Part shown: positions 24,340-33,575 of the stretch, piece after piece | How positions within the stretch are numbered: the first letter of the stretch is position 1 | How the letters are laid out: every line of letters starts with the position of its first letter | NCBI GenBank assembly: GCA_040904925.1 | Contig: JBBDSP010000006.1 | Coordinates: forward strand, 310,001-374,000 | Reading direction: 5' to 3' | Origin: Gracilimonas sp040904925 | Lineage (GTDB): Bacteria > Bacteroidota > Rhodothermia > Balneolales > Balneolaceae | DNA: 64,000 nt | Notes under the pieces: generated by a model | Told to the model about the DNA's origin: nothing | Databases searched by the model: none | The model's input: the letters and a program-made list of their open reading frames with translations, nothing else | Made by a program: the position numbers and the translations under genes

Positions 24340-24720
24340 TTAATCGGTGTATTCTACCCAGCTTGTTTCGGTTTCCCATACGGTAACCGTTAACTCAATA
24401 TCGTCAGGAATTCTGTTTTTGGTTTCTTTGTGAATGAACTCCGCAATTCGTTCTGCAGTAGTATTTTCAGGCATCAACTCATTTAAAAAGCCATGATCAA
24501 ATCCTCCTTTCTCAGAATCTTTGGCTGCCCATTTCAATTCCTTGAAATCGCAAACCATATCCGGAGTATCTAAATATTGAGAGGGATTCAATTTGTTGGA
24601 TCTGGCCGTCATTTTAACTTTATAGGAATGACCGTGCATTCTTCCGCATTTACCGTCATATCCATCTATATAATGAGCGGCATCAAATTTAAATTCAGTA
24701 TGTAAAGTCCAGGTTGGCAT
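24340..24720 (-). CDS. queD: 6-carboxy-5,6,7,8-tetrahydropterin synthase
   Basis: Zinc enzyme of the PTPS/QueD family that converts 7,8-dihydroneopterin triphosphate to 6-carboxytetrahydropterin, the substrate of QueE. The 126-residue protein shows FDAAHY, then CGRMHGHSY with the catalytic Cys and two zinc histidines, FDHGFLN and a late ELTVTVWET. Directly upstream of queE with no spacer. The length is typical. Confidence 0.92.
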   Translation of the reverse strand: MPTWTLHTEFKFDAAHYIDGYDGKCGRMHGHSYKVKMTARSNKLNPSQYLDTPDMVCDFKELKWAAKDSEKGGFDHGFLNELMPENTTAERIAEFIHKETKNRIPDDIELTVTVWETETSWVEYTD

Positions 24721-24764
24721 TCGTTTCTCTTAGTTCCTTCGATGTTATAGTGAACATCATTCAA

Positions 24765-24793
24765 TAAAAAAGCCACGTTTGTGGCGTGGCTTA
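24765..24793 (-). terminator. Terminator downstream of the thioredoxin-like gene
   Basis: Stem AAGCCACG / CGTGGCTT (complementary across 24770-24792) with a run of A on the plus strand, giving a U-tract on the minus transcript that ends the gene at 24817. It separates that gene from queDE. Confidence 0.85.
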
Positions 24794-24816
24794 AAACTAC
24801 GGGTTTTAAATGAAAA

Positions 24817-25428
24817 TTACTCAGTCCGCTTGATGGTACATCCCTGAATTTGTGTCTGCCGGTTTTGAACACTTTCACCATTGCCAAGTGCCCGCATTGC
24901 CTCTTCCAGATAGCTGGAATTTACATTGTTAGAATTGTCTGCATTATCGTCTATTGCCCCGTGGTAAGCCAGCCTGAGATCAGCATCAAATAGAAATACT
25001 TCAGGCGTGAATTTTGCCCCGAAGGCGTCTGCTATTATGTGATCTTCATCTAACGCGTAGGTAAAATTATAGGACTGCTTCTGAGCTCTTTTTCTCATGT
25101 CATCCATAGATTCCCCCCTGTTCCTGATGCGTTCGTTTGGGTTCAGGACGATCATTCCGATATCATTTTGTGAGGCGAAATTTGCAAGATCATTATAGCG
25201 ACTTTCCCATTTAGCAACCCAGGGGCAGGTATTACAGGAAAAAATAACAACTAAGCCATTATTCTCAGCAACCCCTGAGAGGGTAACAGTATTTCCGGAG
25301 GTAGTTGCAACTCCACGATCAATTTCAGGAGCTTCATCTCCCATATTTAAAGGATCTGTTGCCTGAGTAATAGCAATAAAAACTATACTTACTGTAAGCA
25401 ACAAAAGCCGGTTAATCATTTTACCCAT
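24817..25428 (-). CDS. Exported thioredoxin-fold (redoxin/TlpA-like) protein
   Basis: A 203-residue protein with an N-terminal signal (about 1-23) and a thioredoxin-fold domain with SCNTCPWVAKWE, that is a CxxC followed by Pro. It resembles AhpC/TSA-like redoxins (MIVLNPNE, FTPEVFLFDAD, YHGAIDDN). It would act in the periplasm as reductase or thiol peroxidase. The redox partner is unknown. It has its own terminator and is transcribed towards queDE. Confidence 0.83.
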   Translation of the reverse strand: MGKMINRLLLLTVSIVFIAITQATDPLNMGDEAPEIDRGVATTSGNTVTLSGVAENNGLVVIFSCNTCPWVAKWESRYNDLANFASQNDIGMIVLNPNERIRNRGESMDDMRKRAQKQSYNFTYALDEDHIIADAFGAKFTPEVFLFDADLRLAYHGAIDDNADNSNNVNSSYLEEAMRALGNGESVQNRQTQIQGCTIKRTE

Positions 25429-25580
25429 TGATTACTCCTTTACTAACTTAACATAATTCCATTCCTGCATGGACCGAAAACTAAACCCCACCAACGTTGA
25501 GTGAAAATACCGATGCTTATTATACACATTGGAAATGGTATATGCACTTTTCATTTTCCCCGAGAAGTGTTCCCCGAAAA

Positions 25581-25928
25581 TCATTTGTTGTTTAGTTGAA
25601 AAGGATCCCAAAAATGTTTTTCAATATCGACCGTATAATCTTCTGTAAAAGTAATATCTTCCTGGAGTAGTCGCTCTCTCATAGTATCCCCTTCAAAATG
25701 CGCTCTGCCTGTAAGTTGCCCTAATCTATTTAACACTCTGTGGGCAGGAAGGTTATATCCCAAATCATAACTCTTGTAGTTATTCATTGCATAACCTACC
25801 ATTCGAGCTCCCGATTCTACTCCTAAATATCCTGCGATGGCTCCATATGTTGTTACCTTCCCCTTTGGGATTTGAGCCACCACCTCATAAACCCTTTCAT
25901 AGAAATCGCTGGTTTTTTTACTGCTCAT
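25581..25928 (-). CDS. Alkyltransferase-like (ATL) protein
   Basis: A 115-residue member of the Ogt/MGMT DNA-binding fold: YEVVAQIPKGKVTTYGAIAGYLG, then ARMVGYAMNN. In alkyltransferases the active-site PCHR holds the acceptor Cys; here the motif is PAHRV (61-65) with Ala62, so no alkyl transfer is possible. Known ATL proteins bind O6-alkylguanine and hand it to nucleotide excision repair. The length and the missing N-terminal domain also fit ATL. The ATG overlaps the previous gene by ATGA. Confidence 0.87.
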   Translation of the reverse strand: MSSKKTSDFYERVYEVVAQIPKGKVTTYGAIAGYLGVESGARMVGYAMNNYKSYDLGYNLPAHRVLNRLGQLTGRAHFEGDTMRERLLQEDITFTEDYTVDIEKHFWDPFQLNNK

Positions 25929-26782
25929 GACAACAATTTTCTAATCTTTTCTAAGGAAGGGCTTGATCCATTTTTACGTACCGCTATTTTTACAGCCTCA
26001 GCTCCAAGTTTCTTGTAAAGTTCTGACAACCCAGGTTCAGCGTCTAAACTTTGGAGGTGTTTTTCAATTGTTTGAACATCTCCTCTTGCAATGGGACCTG
26101 TTAAAGCATCTGTCACCCCCAATTCTTTGATATTTGAAAGCGTGTTCTCCATGAGAGGACTCAAGGCTTTTATAGCAATATCTTCGGGAATATTTCCCTT
26201 TGCTGAGATCTTTGTGACAAGATCTGCAAGAACTACCAAATAATTTGAAGCCACTACTGCCGAAGCATGCAAAAATGGTTTTGCTTCCGGCTCAACCCTG
26301 AAAGAATTTGCACCAAATAAATCTGCCAGTTCTTCAAGCATTGTTAAGAGCAACTCATCCCCCTCCATATCAAACCAAATATTATTAAACGAAGATGTCT
26401 TTTTTGTAATAGCTTTAATGGGATGAAAAGAAGCGACTGTTGCCCCTTTTTCCTGAAATGGTTCTAAGACTTTTGAGGAATGTGTACCTGAGCAGTGAAC
26501 TATACTTTTTCCATCAAACCCGTTTATTTTTCGGGATAACTGGGTTGAGATTTCTGAGATAGCATCATCGGAAACCGTTAAAAAGATCAGGTCACCCAAT
26601 GGGTCGTTCTTTTCGGGAAGGCCGGCTTGAAATATTGTTTTGGGGTATTTGGATTGAATGGAAGATTCAATTTCAGAGCGGTTAAAAACGGATGTTATCT
26701 CAAAGTTTTTCTCAGACAAAACCTCTAAAAAAGTCATTCCCACTTGTCCCAGGCCAATTATGGAAATGCGAGAGTTTTTCAT
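25925..26782 (-). CDS. Rossmann-fold DUF2520 protein
   Basis: A 285-residue NAD(P)-binding protein with an N-terminal GLGQVGMTFLEVL dinucleotide loop and the C-terminal all-helical DUF2520 domain (HASAVVASNYLVVLADL). The layout resembles 6-phosphogluconate dehydrogenase or ProC-like reductases, but its substrate is unknown. It overlaps the ATL start by ATGA and is 1 bp from the Memo-like gene, so these three minus-strand genes form an operon. Confidence 0.83.
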   Translation of the reverse strand: MKNSRISIIGLGQVGMTFLEVLSEKNFEITSVFNRSEIESSIQSKYPKTIFQAGLPEKNDPLGDLIFLTVSDDAISEISTQLSRKINGFDGKSIVHCSGTHSSKVLEPFQEKGATVASFHPIKAITKKTSSFNNIWFDMEGDELLLTMLEELADLFGANSFRVEPEAKPFLHASAVVASNYLVVLADLVTKISAKGNIPEDIAIKALSPLMENTLSNIKELGVTDALTGPIARGDVQTIEKHLQSLDAEPGLSELYKKLGAEAVKIAVRKNGSSPSLEKIRKLLS

Positions 26783-26783
26783 A

Positions 26784-27536
26784 TTACGCTAACTGAGGTT
26801 GAGTCCGTTTCGCATATCCACAGATGTTATTTGCAGATTCAATATGATCCAAAAACTCTACATCATAACCCCAGGAACGAGCTACCAAAATTCCGCTCAT
26901 GAAAGCGCGGGCTCCTTTTACGGTCTTTTCATTGCTATTTAAATAGTGCATCAGTCCGGACTCTTTATTCTCTACTACCATTTTTCGCAGCCTATCTAAT
27001 TCTTCAGGGTTGGTAGCCGGAACATCACAACAATACACGATCAAGGCATTCTTATTTAGTAAAAGTTCATCCAGTGTAAAGGCCAGTTCTCGGACTATGG
27101 CAGGATCATAATCACCTATTTGTAAGCTGACTACCTCAAAATCGGAAAAACAAGATTGCAGGATCGGAAGCTGGGTATACAAGCTCATTTCTTTACTGTA
27201 TCCTTCGTCAGCTATAAAAAAATCATCCTCTTCATCACAAAATTCATTACGCAGATAATCGTTGACCGGTACTTCACCAAAGCGGGTTTCAAAAGTTTTA
27301 TTGGAAGGCATTGCTAACTTCTTTTTAAGCTGACCTGTGTAAGATTCGATCACAATAACCGTATCAAAATCTTGGTTGATCACGGTTTTATAGGTTGTGC
27401 ATAGTTCCCCAAAATTATGTTCGTCTATTTTATTAGGAACAAAAAGCATGCGCACATGTTCTGAACTGGTGTTCAACTGCTTAGCATTATTGATGCTGTT
27501 TCTAATCTCTTGCTTACTGAAATTGTGTACGTCCAT
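26784..27536 (-). CDS. Degenerate Memo-like (AmmeMemoRadiSam B) protein
   Basis: A 250-residue protein with faint but ordered similarity to the Memo family: ARMLFVP-type first strand, then SLYTQLPILQSCF where Memo has EHS.E.QLPFLQ, then ALIVYCCDVPA where Memo has SSDLSH, and GARAFMSGILVARSWGYDVEFL with a late CGYA like the closing GY. The His and Cys positions used for metal binding in Memo are not kept in the usual form. It is probably an inactive or altered relative. Assignment is from pattern only; unknown protein is a fair alternative. Confidence 0.45.
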   Translation of the reverse strand: MDVHNFSKQEIRNSINNAKQLNTSSEHVRMLFVPNKIDEHNFGELCTTYKTVINQDFDTVIVIESYTGQLKKKLAMPSNKTFETRFGEVPVNDYLRNEFCDEEDDFFIADEGYSKEMSLYTQLPILQSCFSDFEVVSLQIGDYDPAIVRELAFTLDELLLNKNALIVYCCDVPATNPEELDRLRKMVVENKESGLMHYLNSNEKTVKGARAFMSGILVARSWGYDVEFLDHIESANNICGYAKRTQPQLA

Positions 27537-27638
27537 TGTGCTGATGATATAAGTAATTCGTTAGTCTAATAAAAAAGCCCAAAAACACGATTCCCGAACC
27601 AATCGGAAATGGCGATTTTGAGCTTCTCTGAAATTCTA

Positions 27639-28277
27639 TCAAATATGGTTGCTTTGATAAGCTAATGCTATCTGATGATCTGATTGCCTAAAACTACAAA
27701 TTTCGATCAATTTATCATTATTAAATCTTATGAAATGTCCGCCTTTTTCTTTTTTTACAAGTGTGAGATCTCTCAGGTTCGTGCGAAGTCCGGTACCCAA
27801 ACATTTTACAGCCGCCTCTTTGAGCGTCCACAGTTGAATGGGATTCGTTAGATCCAAACTTTTAGCTTCTTGCTCATTCAGAATCCTATTCAGTACCGGT
27901 GCATTGATCTCACGAGTCACAGGTTCAATATCCAAGCCGATGTCAAGTTCTTTTGAAATGGCACAAAACACTTTTTCATTTGAATGTGAAAAACTGACAT
28001 GAAGACGCTTTCCTGAAAACTCCGCGTAGGGCTTTCCTCCCTTTTCTTTTAAAAGCTGAACACCATTCTCATCCAAATCCATCTCAGATACTAAAAACCT
28101 GAATAGTTTTCTGGCCGTTAGAAATTCTGTCTTACGTTTTGGGTTTTTGAATGTATCAAATTCATCCAGTTCTAACGCAGACAAAACTTTCAAGGAAGTT
28201 GGTTCAGCAAGCTCAGAAGATCCAAGAACTACGTCTTCAGGCCAATTTTTAATATGCGAAGTGTCCACTTTATTCAT
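27639..28277 (-). CDS. 4'-phosphopantetheinyl transferase (Sfp-type)
   Basis: Transfers phosphopantetheine from CoA to carrier proteins. The 212-residue form starting at MNKVDTSH has HVSFSHSNEKVFCAIS, the Mg-binding GLDIEPVTR and the KEAAVKCLGTGL box near the end. The open frame extends upstream to 28424 but there it runs through the tRNA-Ser gene, so the ATG at 28277 is the credible start. The family member could serve ACP, NRPS/PKS or aminoadipate pathways; no such cluster is in the window. Confidence 0.86.
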   Translation of the reverse strand: MNKVDTSHIKNWPEDVVLGSSELAEPTSLKVLSALELDEFDTFKNPKRKTEFLTARKLFRFLVSEMDLDENGVQLLKEKGGKPYAEFSGKRLHVSFSHSNEKVFCAISKELDIGLDIEPVTREINAPVLNRILNEQEAKSLDLTNPIQLWTLKEAAVKCLGTGLRTNLRDLTLVKKEKGGHFIRFNNDKLIEICSFRQSDHQIALAYQSNHI

Positions 28278-28341
28278 GAGAGGAAGTATAGTGAATTTTA
28301 CAAGAAATGGATGAAACAGGTCTGCAAGAAAAGCAAAAATG

Positions 28342-28430
28342 CGGAGAGGGAGGGATTCGAACCCTCGGTACCCCGTAAGGGGCACACTCGCTTTCCAGGC
28401 GAGCCCGTTCGACCGCTCTGGCACCTCTCC
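28342..28430 (-). tRNA. tRNA-Ser (GGA)
   Basis: Class II tRNA of 89 nt on the minus strand. Acceptor stem GGAGAGG with CCTCTCC, discriminator G, anticodon arm CTCGC-CTGGAAA-GCGAG (anticodon GGA), long variable arm GTGTGCCCCTTACGGGGTACC-like and T loop GTTCGAATC. CCA is not encoded. Confidence 0.95.
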
Positions 28431-28498
28431 GTTTTTATAAGATGATAGCCCGTCGAAGGGCGCCTAAGATAGAAGTATTTGATCCTTATATCAACGAA

Positions 28499-29176
28499 TT
28501 AAAAGCCAATATTGAAACTATTTTGAACATACGTTTTAACGGCTTCTCCATCATCTTTAGCAGGGATAAACCTCCATTTGTATGCTGCCTCAAGTGTAGC
28601 CTCAAGTATACCATAGCCTAACTGATCAACTACTTCATATGTATCTCCATTATAGAGACGAATTTCTGAGATCACCGCTTCTTCTATTTGTCCGGCTGTG
28701 CCAACTAAAAAAGTTACTATGACCTGTGCTTTTATATTTTGCCTCTTTGCCACATCAGAAATAGTAGGTTCAACAATGCGAACCAAGCGCGGTTGCTGTT
28801 CAGGACTACCAACAAGCTTTCCTTCTCCCCCGGTTTCTGAAGTTCCCTCGTCTCCGCGTGCATCCATATTTGTGAATACCTCATCGAATTCAGGGAAATC
28901 GATCTCCTCTTCAATTACTTCATCATTTGGAACTGGAATGGGGATCTCAGGTTTTGGGGGAGCTGCAGGTGCATCAGTCTGCTGAGTTACAATAGCACGC
29001 TCAACATAAATGACTTCATCATCGGGAGATTCTATGTAGGAATTAGATTGATCGGTCTGAACCGGCCAGAGATTCAGCAGCATCAAAAATATCAATTCGG
29101 CACATATCAACGACAACATAAAGCGATGCTCATGCTCAAGTTCGCCATAATATATATCTCGAATTTTGTTGATCAA
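28499..29176 (-). CDS. TonB family energy transducer
   Basis: A 225-residue protein with one TM helix (about 21-38, SLICAELIFLMLLNL), a proline-rich periplasmic spacer (about 65-90, including APPKPEIPIPVP) and a C-terminal TonB domain (about 135-225, RIVEPTISDVAKRQNIKAQVIVTFLVG, ending in YKWRFIPA). It transfers inner-membrane proton-motive force to TonB-dependent outer-membrane receptors. Its ATG overlaps the plsC stop by ATGA, so it is co-translated with that gene. Partners ExbB/ExbD are not seen here. Confidence 0.86.
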   Translation of the reverse strand: MINKIRDIYYGELEHEHRFMLSLICAELIFLMLLNLWPVQTDQSNSYIESPDDEVIYVERAIVTQQTDAPAAPPKPEIPIPVPNDEVIEEEIDFPEFDEVFTNMDARGDEGTSETGGEGKLVGSPEQQPRLVRIVEPTISDVAKRQNIKAQVIVTFLVGTAGQIEEAVISEIRLYNGDTYEVVDQLGYGILEATLEAAYKWRFIPAKDDGEAVKTYVQNSFNIGF

Positions 29177-29901
29177 GTATGTCTCAATTCTTCCAGTTGT
29201 TCTTTCATAAGCAATCTTACATGGTCTTTTAGTTCCGTCAGGTTCTCAAAGCTCGTAACGTCAATTGCGTCCATAACTTTTAATCTGAAAGTTACATTGG
29301 GATCCAAATTCCTGGAACCGGATGGCATTGCGCGATGGCCACCATCTATTACCATAGGCTGAAGTTTAAAACCATGCTCCATTGCCAGCAAGAATGCTCC
29401 GTTCTTGAACGGTTTGAGGTTGCCATCCATTGTCCTTGTTCCTTCAGGAAATATCATAACAGGTACAAGGTCTTTAAGCGGCTGAACTAAATTATCCAGT
29501 TTCTTTAGGGCTGTTTTACTTTTTCTGTTGATGGTCAGGTGCCCCGTAAGCCATACCAGCCAGCCCATTACAGGAATGTAGGTAAGGCTCCGCTTTGAAA
29601 CCCACTTCATCTTCCACGGTAAATGATAGATCACAGACATGTCTAAAAAGCTTTGATGATTACTTATAAAAATTGTGGGCTCGGTGGGATCATATTTATC
29701 TGTCCCCTCAAATTCCATTTTCCACCCTGGACTCGCCATCATCATAAAACGTGCCATGATCGATAAGGTGAAATTTGGAGCTTTTCGGTATTTATCAAAG
29801 GGGAATGAGACTAAGAATACCGTAGAAATGATCACAAAAAACACCAAAAACAAAAAGCTGAAATAGGTGAATACAAAAATACTAAAAAGGGTTCTTATCA
29901 T
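29173..29901 (-). CDS. plsC: 1-acyl-sn-glycerol-3-phosphate acyltransferase
   Basis: Inner-membrane acyltransferase making phosphatidic acid. The 242-residue protein has an N-terminal TM segment (about 5-28), the catalytic NHQSFLD (motif I, His and Asp) and FPEGTR (motif III). It overlaps murQ by 4 nt upstream and tonB by 4 nt downstream, a tightly packed operon. Assignment as PlsC rather than another LPLAT member is by best fit. Confidence 0.88.
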   Translation of the reverse strand: MIRTLFSIFVFTYFSFLFLVFFVIISTVFLVSFPFDKYRKAPNFTLSIMARFMMMASPGWKMEFEGTDKYDPTEPTIFISNHQSFLDMSVIYHLPWKMKWVSKRSLTYIPVMGWLVWLTGHLTINRKSKTALKKLDNLVQPLKDLVPVMIFPEGTRTMDGNLKPFKNGAFLLAMEHGFKLQPMVIDGGHRAMPSGSRNLDPNVTFRLKVMDAIDVTSFENLTELKDHVRLLMKEQLEELRHT

Positions 29902-30833
29902 TCTTCTAAACTTAAAAGTGCCTGCCGTACAAAGCCGTTGTGCTTAATGAGCAAATCTTTAGCGTCCTTTACATTAAGATCAGCCAGTGCCATTACTAAC
30001 GCAGTTTTAACATGGCCTTCCGAATCATTCAGCAATGATTCAGCTTTTTCATAATCAACGCCGGAAAAAATCATTAATATTCGTTTCGCTCTTTCTACCA
30101 GCTTTTCGTTGGAGAGCATAAGATCGACCATCACATTTTCATAGATCTTACCTTGACGGATCATTGCTCCGGTCGTGATCATATTCAATACCATTTTCTG
30201 GGCAGTTCCACTTTTCATCCGGGTGCTTCCCATGATCACTTCCGGTCCTACAGGAATTGCGAGCAAATGATCGACTTCAAGATCGATCTGTTCATCCGGT
30301 ACCGTAGTTACCATGATCGTTTTACAACCTCTTTTTGATGCTTCTTTAAGTGCACCATGCACATAAGGAGTTCGACCACTTGCGGCAAGGCCACAAACCA
30401 TATCGGGCGGGGCTACTTTAGCTTCATCAACTGCTTCTGCGCCAATAGCCTCAGAATCCTCAGCCCCTTCTTGTGCCACGAACATTGCTGCATTCCCACC
30501 GGCTATAAATCCCTGAACTTGTTCCGGAGATACTCCAAATGTGGGCGGACATTCGGCCGCATCAACTACACCTAACCTGCCACTGGTGCCGGCTCCAAAA
30601 TAAAGCAAACGACCTCCCAGTTGAAATGCATCACTTACCAATTCAATAACTTCAGCAATAGCCGGTAGCTTTTTTTCTACCTGAATAGCTACTTTCTGAT
30701 CTTCCTGATTAATGAGCCGGGCGATCTCGAGCGGGGAGGCCAGATCAATTTCCATAGTGTCCGGATTTCTGCCCTCCGTAGTCAAAGACTCCAGCTTGCT
30801 GAATAGCTTTTTTTTATCAGCGTCAGATTTCAA
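29898..30833 (-). CDS. murQ: N-acetylmuramic acid 6-phosphate etherase
   Basis: SIS-domain lyase that removes lactate from MurNAc-6-P during peptidoglycan recycling. The 311-residue protein shows GRLLYFGAGTSGRLGVVDAAE, then PPTFG, then IAGG, CGLAASGRTPYV and the GSTRMKSGTAQKMVLNM catalytic stretch, all in MurQ order and length. In operon with accC 6 bp upstream and plsC downstream. No anhydromuropeptide kinase is nearby. Confidence 0.94.
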   Translation of the reverse strand: MKSDADKKKLFSKLESLTTEGRNPDTMEIDLASPLEIARLINQEDQKVAIQVEKKLPAIAEVIELVSDAFQLGGRLLYFGAGTSGRLGVVDAAECPPTFGVSPEQVQGFIAGGNAAMFVAQEGAEDSEAIGAEAVDEAKVAPPDMVCGLAASGRTPYVHGALKEASKRGCKTIMVTTVPDEQIDLEVDHLLAIPVGPEVIMGSTRMKSGTAQKMVLNMITTGAMIRQGKIYENVMVDLMLSNEKLVERAKRILMIFSGVDYEKAESLLNDSEGHVKTALVMALADLNVKDAKDLLIKHNGFVRQALLSLEE

Positions 30834-30839
30834 AGTTTA

Positions 30840-32330
30840 TTACTCCCTGCGGTTTTTCCACCACATACTCTCTGAAGATCCGTTCAGTGAAAGCACAGGT
30901 TCACCGCCATTCTCGTCAATCCCCTTTAGTAATGCAGCGGCAAGAGCTACATCATTTATATCCTGTTCGGGCTGCATTTTTTCCGGGGTGAAGTGATCCG
31001 GAACAAAGTGTGTATCGTATTTTGCCTCTATAAAAGCGGGATGATTCAACGTGAACTCACAAAAAGGAATCGTAGTTTTGCAACCGGCTATCTCATATTC
31101 ATTAAGCGCCCGAAGCATTCTCTTGCGTGCAATTTCTCTGTCCGGTCCATGCACGCTTAGTTTCGAGATCATCGGATCATAATTGATGGTGATCTCCTGC
31201 CCCTCTTCTACTCCCGAATCCACACGAATTCCTGATCCCGTTGGCACTCGGTGTTTTTTCAGTAATCCGGTGCTCGGAAGAAAGTTCTCAGTAGGATCTT
31301 CCGCATAGATCCTGCATTCGATAGCGTGGCCGTTTATCTGAAGATCTTCTTGTTTGAACGGAAGCTCTTTTCCTTCAGCAACCAAGATCTGCATAGCTAC
31401 CAAGTCAACTCCGGAGATCATTTCAGTTACCGGATGCTCAACCTGAAGCCGGGTATTCATTTCCAGGAAATAGAAATCAAGGTTCTTATCCACTAAAAAT
31501 TCAATGGTCCCGGCACCTACATAATCACAGGCTTTGGATGCTTTGATTGCGGCCTTTGCCATATTTGCTCTTAATTCCGGAGTCAATAAAGCACAGGGAG
31601 CTTCTTCTATCACTTTTTGGTGGCGTCGCTGAACTGAGCATTCCCGGTCAAATACATGCAGTACATTCCCGTGCGTATCAGCAATGATCTGAAATTCAAC
31701 ATGGCGCGGCTCTTCCAAATATTTCTCTATATATATACGGTCATCGCCAAAAGCATTTTTCGCCTCTGATTTAGCCGCTTTAATACTCGCCTCAAATTCT
31801 TCTTTTTTGTGAACGATACGCATTCCCTTTCCGCCACCACCGGCTGCTGCTTTCACCAAAATAGGATAACCAATATCATCGGCTACACTTCGTGCTTCTT
31901 CAATATCTTTGAGTTCACTTTTCAAACCCGGAGGCGTGGGGACATTGTGCTGACTCATCAGCTCGCGAGCCTCGGTCTTATCTCCCATCAACCTGATGGC
32001 CTTCGGTTCCGGGCCTATAAAAATGATACCCTCTTTTTTACACCGTTCAGCAAAAGCTGCATTTTCACTTAAAAATCCGTATCCGGGATGAACCGCATCA
32101 GCTCCGGTCTTTTTAACAGCGTCTACAATCTTATCGATAACCAGATAGCTTTCTGAAGAAGCGGCTTTCCCAATAAAAACGGATTCATCGGCATGGAGTA
32201 CATGAGGAGAGTGTGCATCAGGCCTGGAATAAACAGCAACCGTTTCAATTCCCAATTCTTTGCAAGTATGGATAACTCTGAGCGCAATTTCTCCGCGATT
32301 TGCTATAAGTACTTTCTTTATTTCAGCCAT
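30840..32330 (-). CDS. accC: Acetyl-CoA carboxylase biotin carboxylase subunit
   Basis: ATP-grasp ligase that carboxylates biotin. The 496-residue protein has the BC N domain (IANRGEIALRVI), the glycine-rich ATP loop KAAAGGGGKGMRIV, the EMNTRLQVEHPVTE catalytic stretch and a BC C domain. No accB, accA or accD adjoins it; instead murQ, plsC and tonB follow on one operon. It could serve acetyl-CoA carboxylase or another acyl-CoA carboxylase (propionyl-CoA); the length favours a stand-alone BC subunit. Confidence 0.92.
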   Translation of the reverse strand: MAEIKKVLIANRGEIALRVIHTCKELGIETVAVYSRPDAHSPHVLHADESVFIGKAASSESYLVIDKIVDAVKKTGADAVHPGYGFLSENAAFAERCKKEGIIFIGPEPKAIRLMGDKTEARELMSQHNVPTPPGLKSELKDIEEARSVADDIGYPILVKAAAGGGGKGMRIVHKKEEFEASIKAAKSEAKNAFGDDRIYIEKYLEEPRHVEFQIIADTHGNVLHVFDRECSVQRRHQKVIEEAPCALLTPELRANMAKAAIKASKACDYVGAGTIEFLVDKNLDFYFLEMNTRLQVEHPVTEMISGVDLVAMQILVAEGKELPFKQEDLQINGHAIECRIYAEDPTENFLPSTGLLKKHRVPTGSGIRVDSGVEEGQEITINYDPMISKLSVHGPDREIARKRMLRALNEYEIAGCKTTIPFCEFTLNHPAFIEAKYDTHFVPDHFTPEKMQPEQDINDVALAAALLKGIDENGGEPVLSLNGSSESMWWKNRRE

Positions 32331-32398
32331 AAGGTCCTGTTTTGTTTTTTTCTAATGATAGGACTTTACGGAAAGATTCTCCAAGCTAAAAACAGATT

Positions 32399-33373
32399 TT
32401 AACTGGCTGTTTTCATATCAAGTAAAATGCGGGGGAGCATAGAGAGTTTCTCGGTATAATTCAGATAGGCGCGGTTATCAAAAACGTTGTATTCATTCTC
32501 TTCTATCTTATTGAGAATTCGGCTATAATTGTATCGGGCAAGGTAAACCGGTAACCGACTGTCGCTTGAAAGCAGCGGAATCCCAAGGTCTGCTTTCGTA
32601 TAATACTCGTTGGCTCTGTTGATCTGAAATTTCATCAGCTCAACGAATTTATCACTCATTGTTCCGGCAAAAAGTTCCTCTTCCTTAATATTGAATGATT
32701 TTAGATCTTCTTGTGGTAAATAAATACGTCCACGTTGCAGGTCCTCTCCAACATCCCGCAAAATATTGGTAAGCTGCATGGCTATCCCGAGATCTACTGC
32801 ATAATCGAGAGCACTGTTATCAACGTATCCAAAAACTTCGCTGGTCATTAAACCAACAACTGAAGCAACTTTATAAGAGTAATTATAGACTTCCTCAAAA
32901 GACTCAAAACGATCTTTGACCAGATCCATCTTCACTCCGTCCATTAGCAGAAAAGGTAACTCAATGGAAATCTGGTATTTTTTAAGGGTATCAGCAAAAG
33001 CTGTAAGAATAGGGTCATCAACGATCTTCTCATCATAGACATCGATCAATCTCTTTTTGAATAACTCGAGTTTTTCATCGATCTCAGCAATAGTGATCTC
33101 TTGATCGTGAATAAGGTCTTCAGCTTCGTCAACAAGATCATCGAGATAACGACAAAGACCATAAATGGCAAAGATACCCCGCTGTTTCTCATTCGGTAAA
33201 AAACGGGTGGCCATATAAAAAGTCTTGGCATGCTTCCTGGTTATAAACCTACAATGCGAATAGGCATTCTTCAGTCCATCATCTTCAAGATCCTCAATCA
33301 CAGATCTGTGAAATGAGGTTTTCTCATAAAGAGGACGAATAATATGATACGGTATGTTTAAGATATTAGTCAT
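32399..33373 (-). CDS. Phytoene/squalene synthase family protein
   Basis: Head-to-head prenyl transferase of 324 residues. Both Asp-rich motifs are present: DDLVD (78-82) and DVGEDLQRGRIYLP (about 206-219), with the family start YSHCRFITRKHAKTFYMA. It condenses two GGPP (CrtB) or FPP (squalene) units; no crtI or hpn gene is in the window to decide. Carotenoids are common in this group of bacteria, which mildly favours CrtB. The gene stands at the head of the minus strand set, 68 bp from accC. Confidence 0.9.
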   Translation of the reverse strand: MTNILNIPYHIIRPLYEKTSFHRSVIEDLEDDGLKNAYSHCRFITRKHAKTFYMATRFLPNEKQRGIFAIYGLCRYLDDLVDEAEDLIHDQEITIAEIDEKLELFKKRLIDVYDEKIVDDPILTAFADTLKKYQISIELPFLLMDGVKMDLVKDRFESFEEVYNYSYKVASVVGLMTSEVFGYVDNSALDYAVDLGIAMQLTNILRDVGEDLQRGRIYLPQEDLKSFNIKEEELFAGTMSDKFVELMKFQINRANEYYTKADLGIPLLSSDSRLPVYLARYNYSRILNKIEENEYNVFDNRAYLNYTEKLSMLPRILLDMKTAS

Positions 33374-33575
33374 TTGGAAAAATATTTCTCTCTTGCATAA
33401 GCTTTTTTAAACTGAAAAAAGTTCCCGCTATCTAATAGTTATTTAGAACAGACCCATGTAACATTTTGAAAAGAAGATGTTTATACTTGAAACTTCTAAA
33501 TGGTTATATTGAGTTAATATTAAACTATTAAGTTATTAGCTGTATTACTGCATCATACTAAATAATTCAGGTATA

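Noticed and set aside
28278..28424. N-terminal extension of the phosphopantetheinyl transferase
   Set aside because: The extra frame is a translation of the tRNA-Ser gene; the ATG at 28277 directly precedes the family start.
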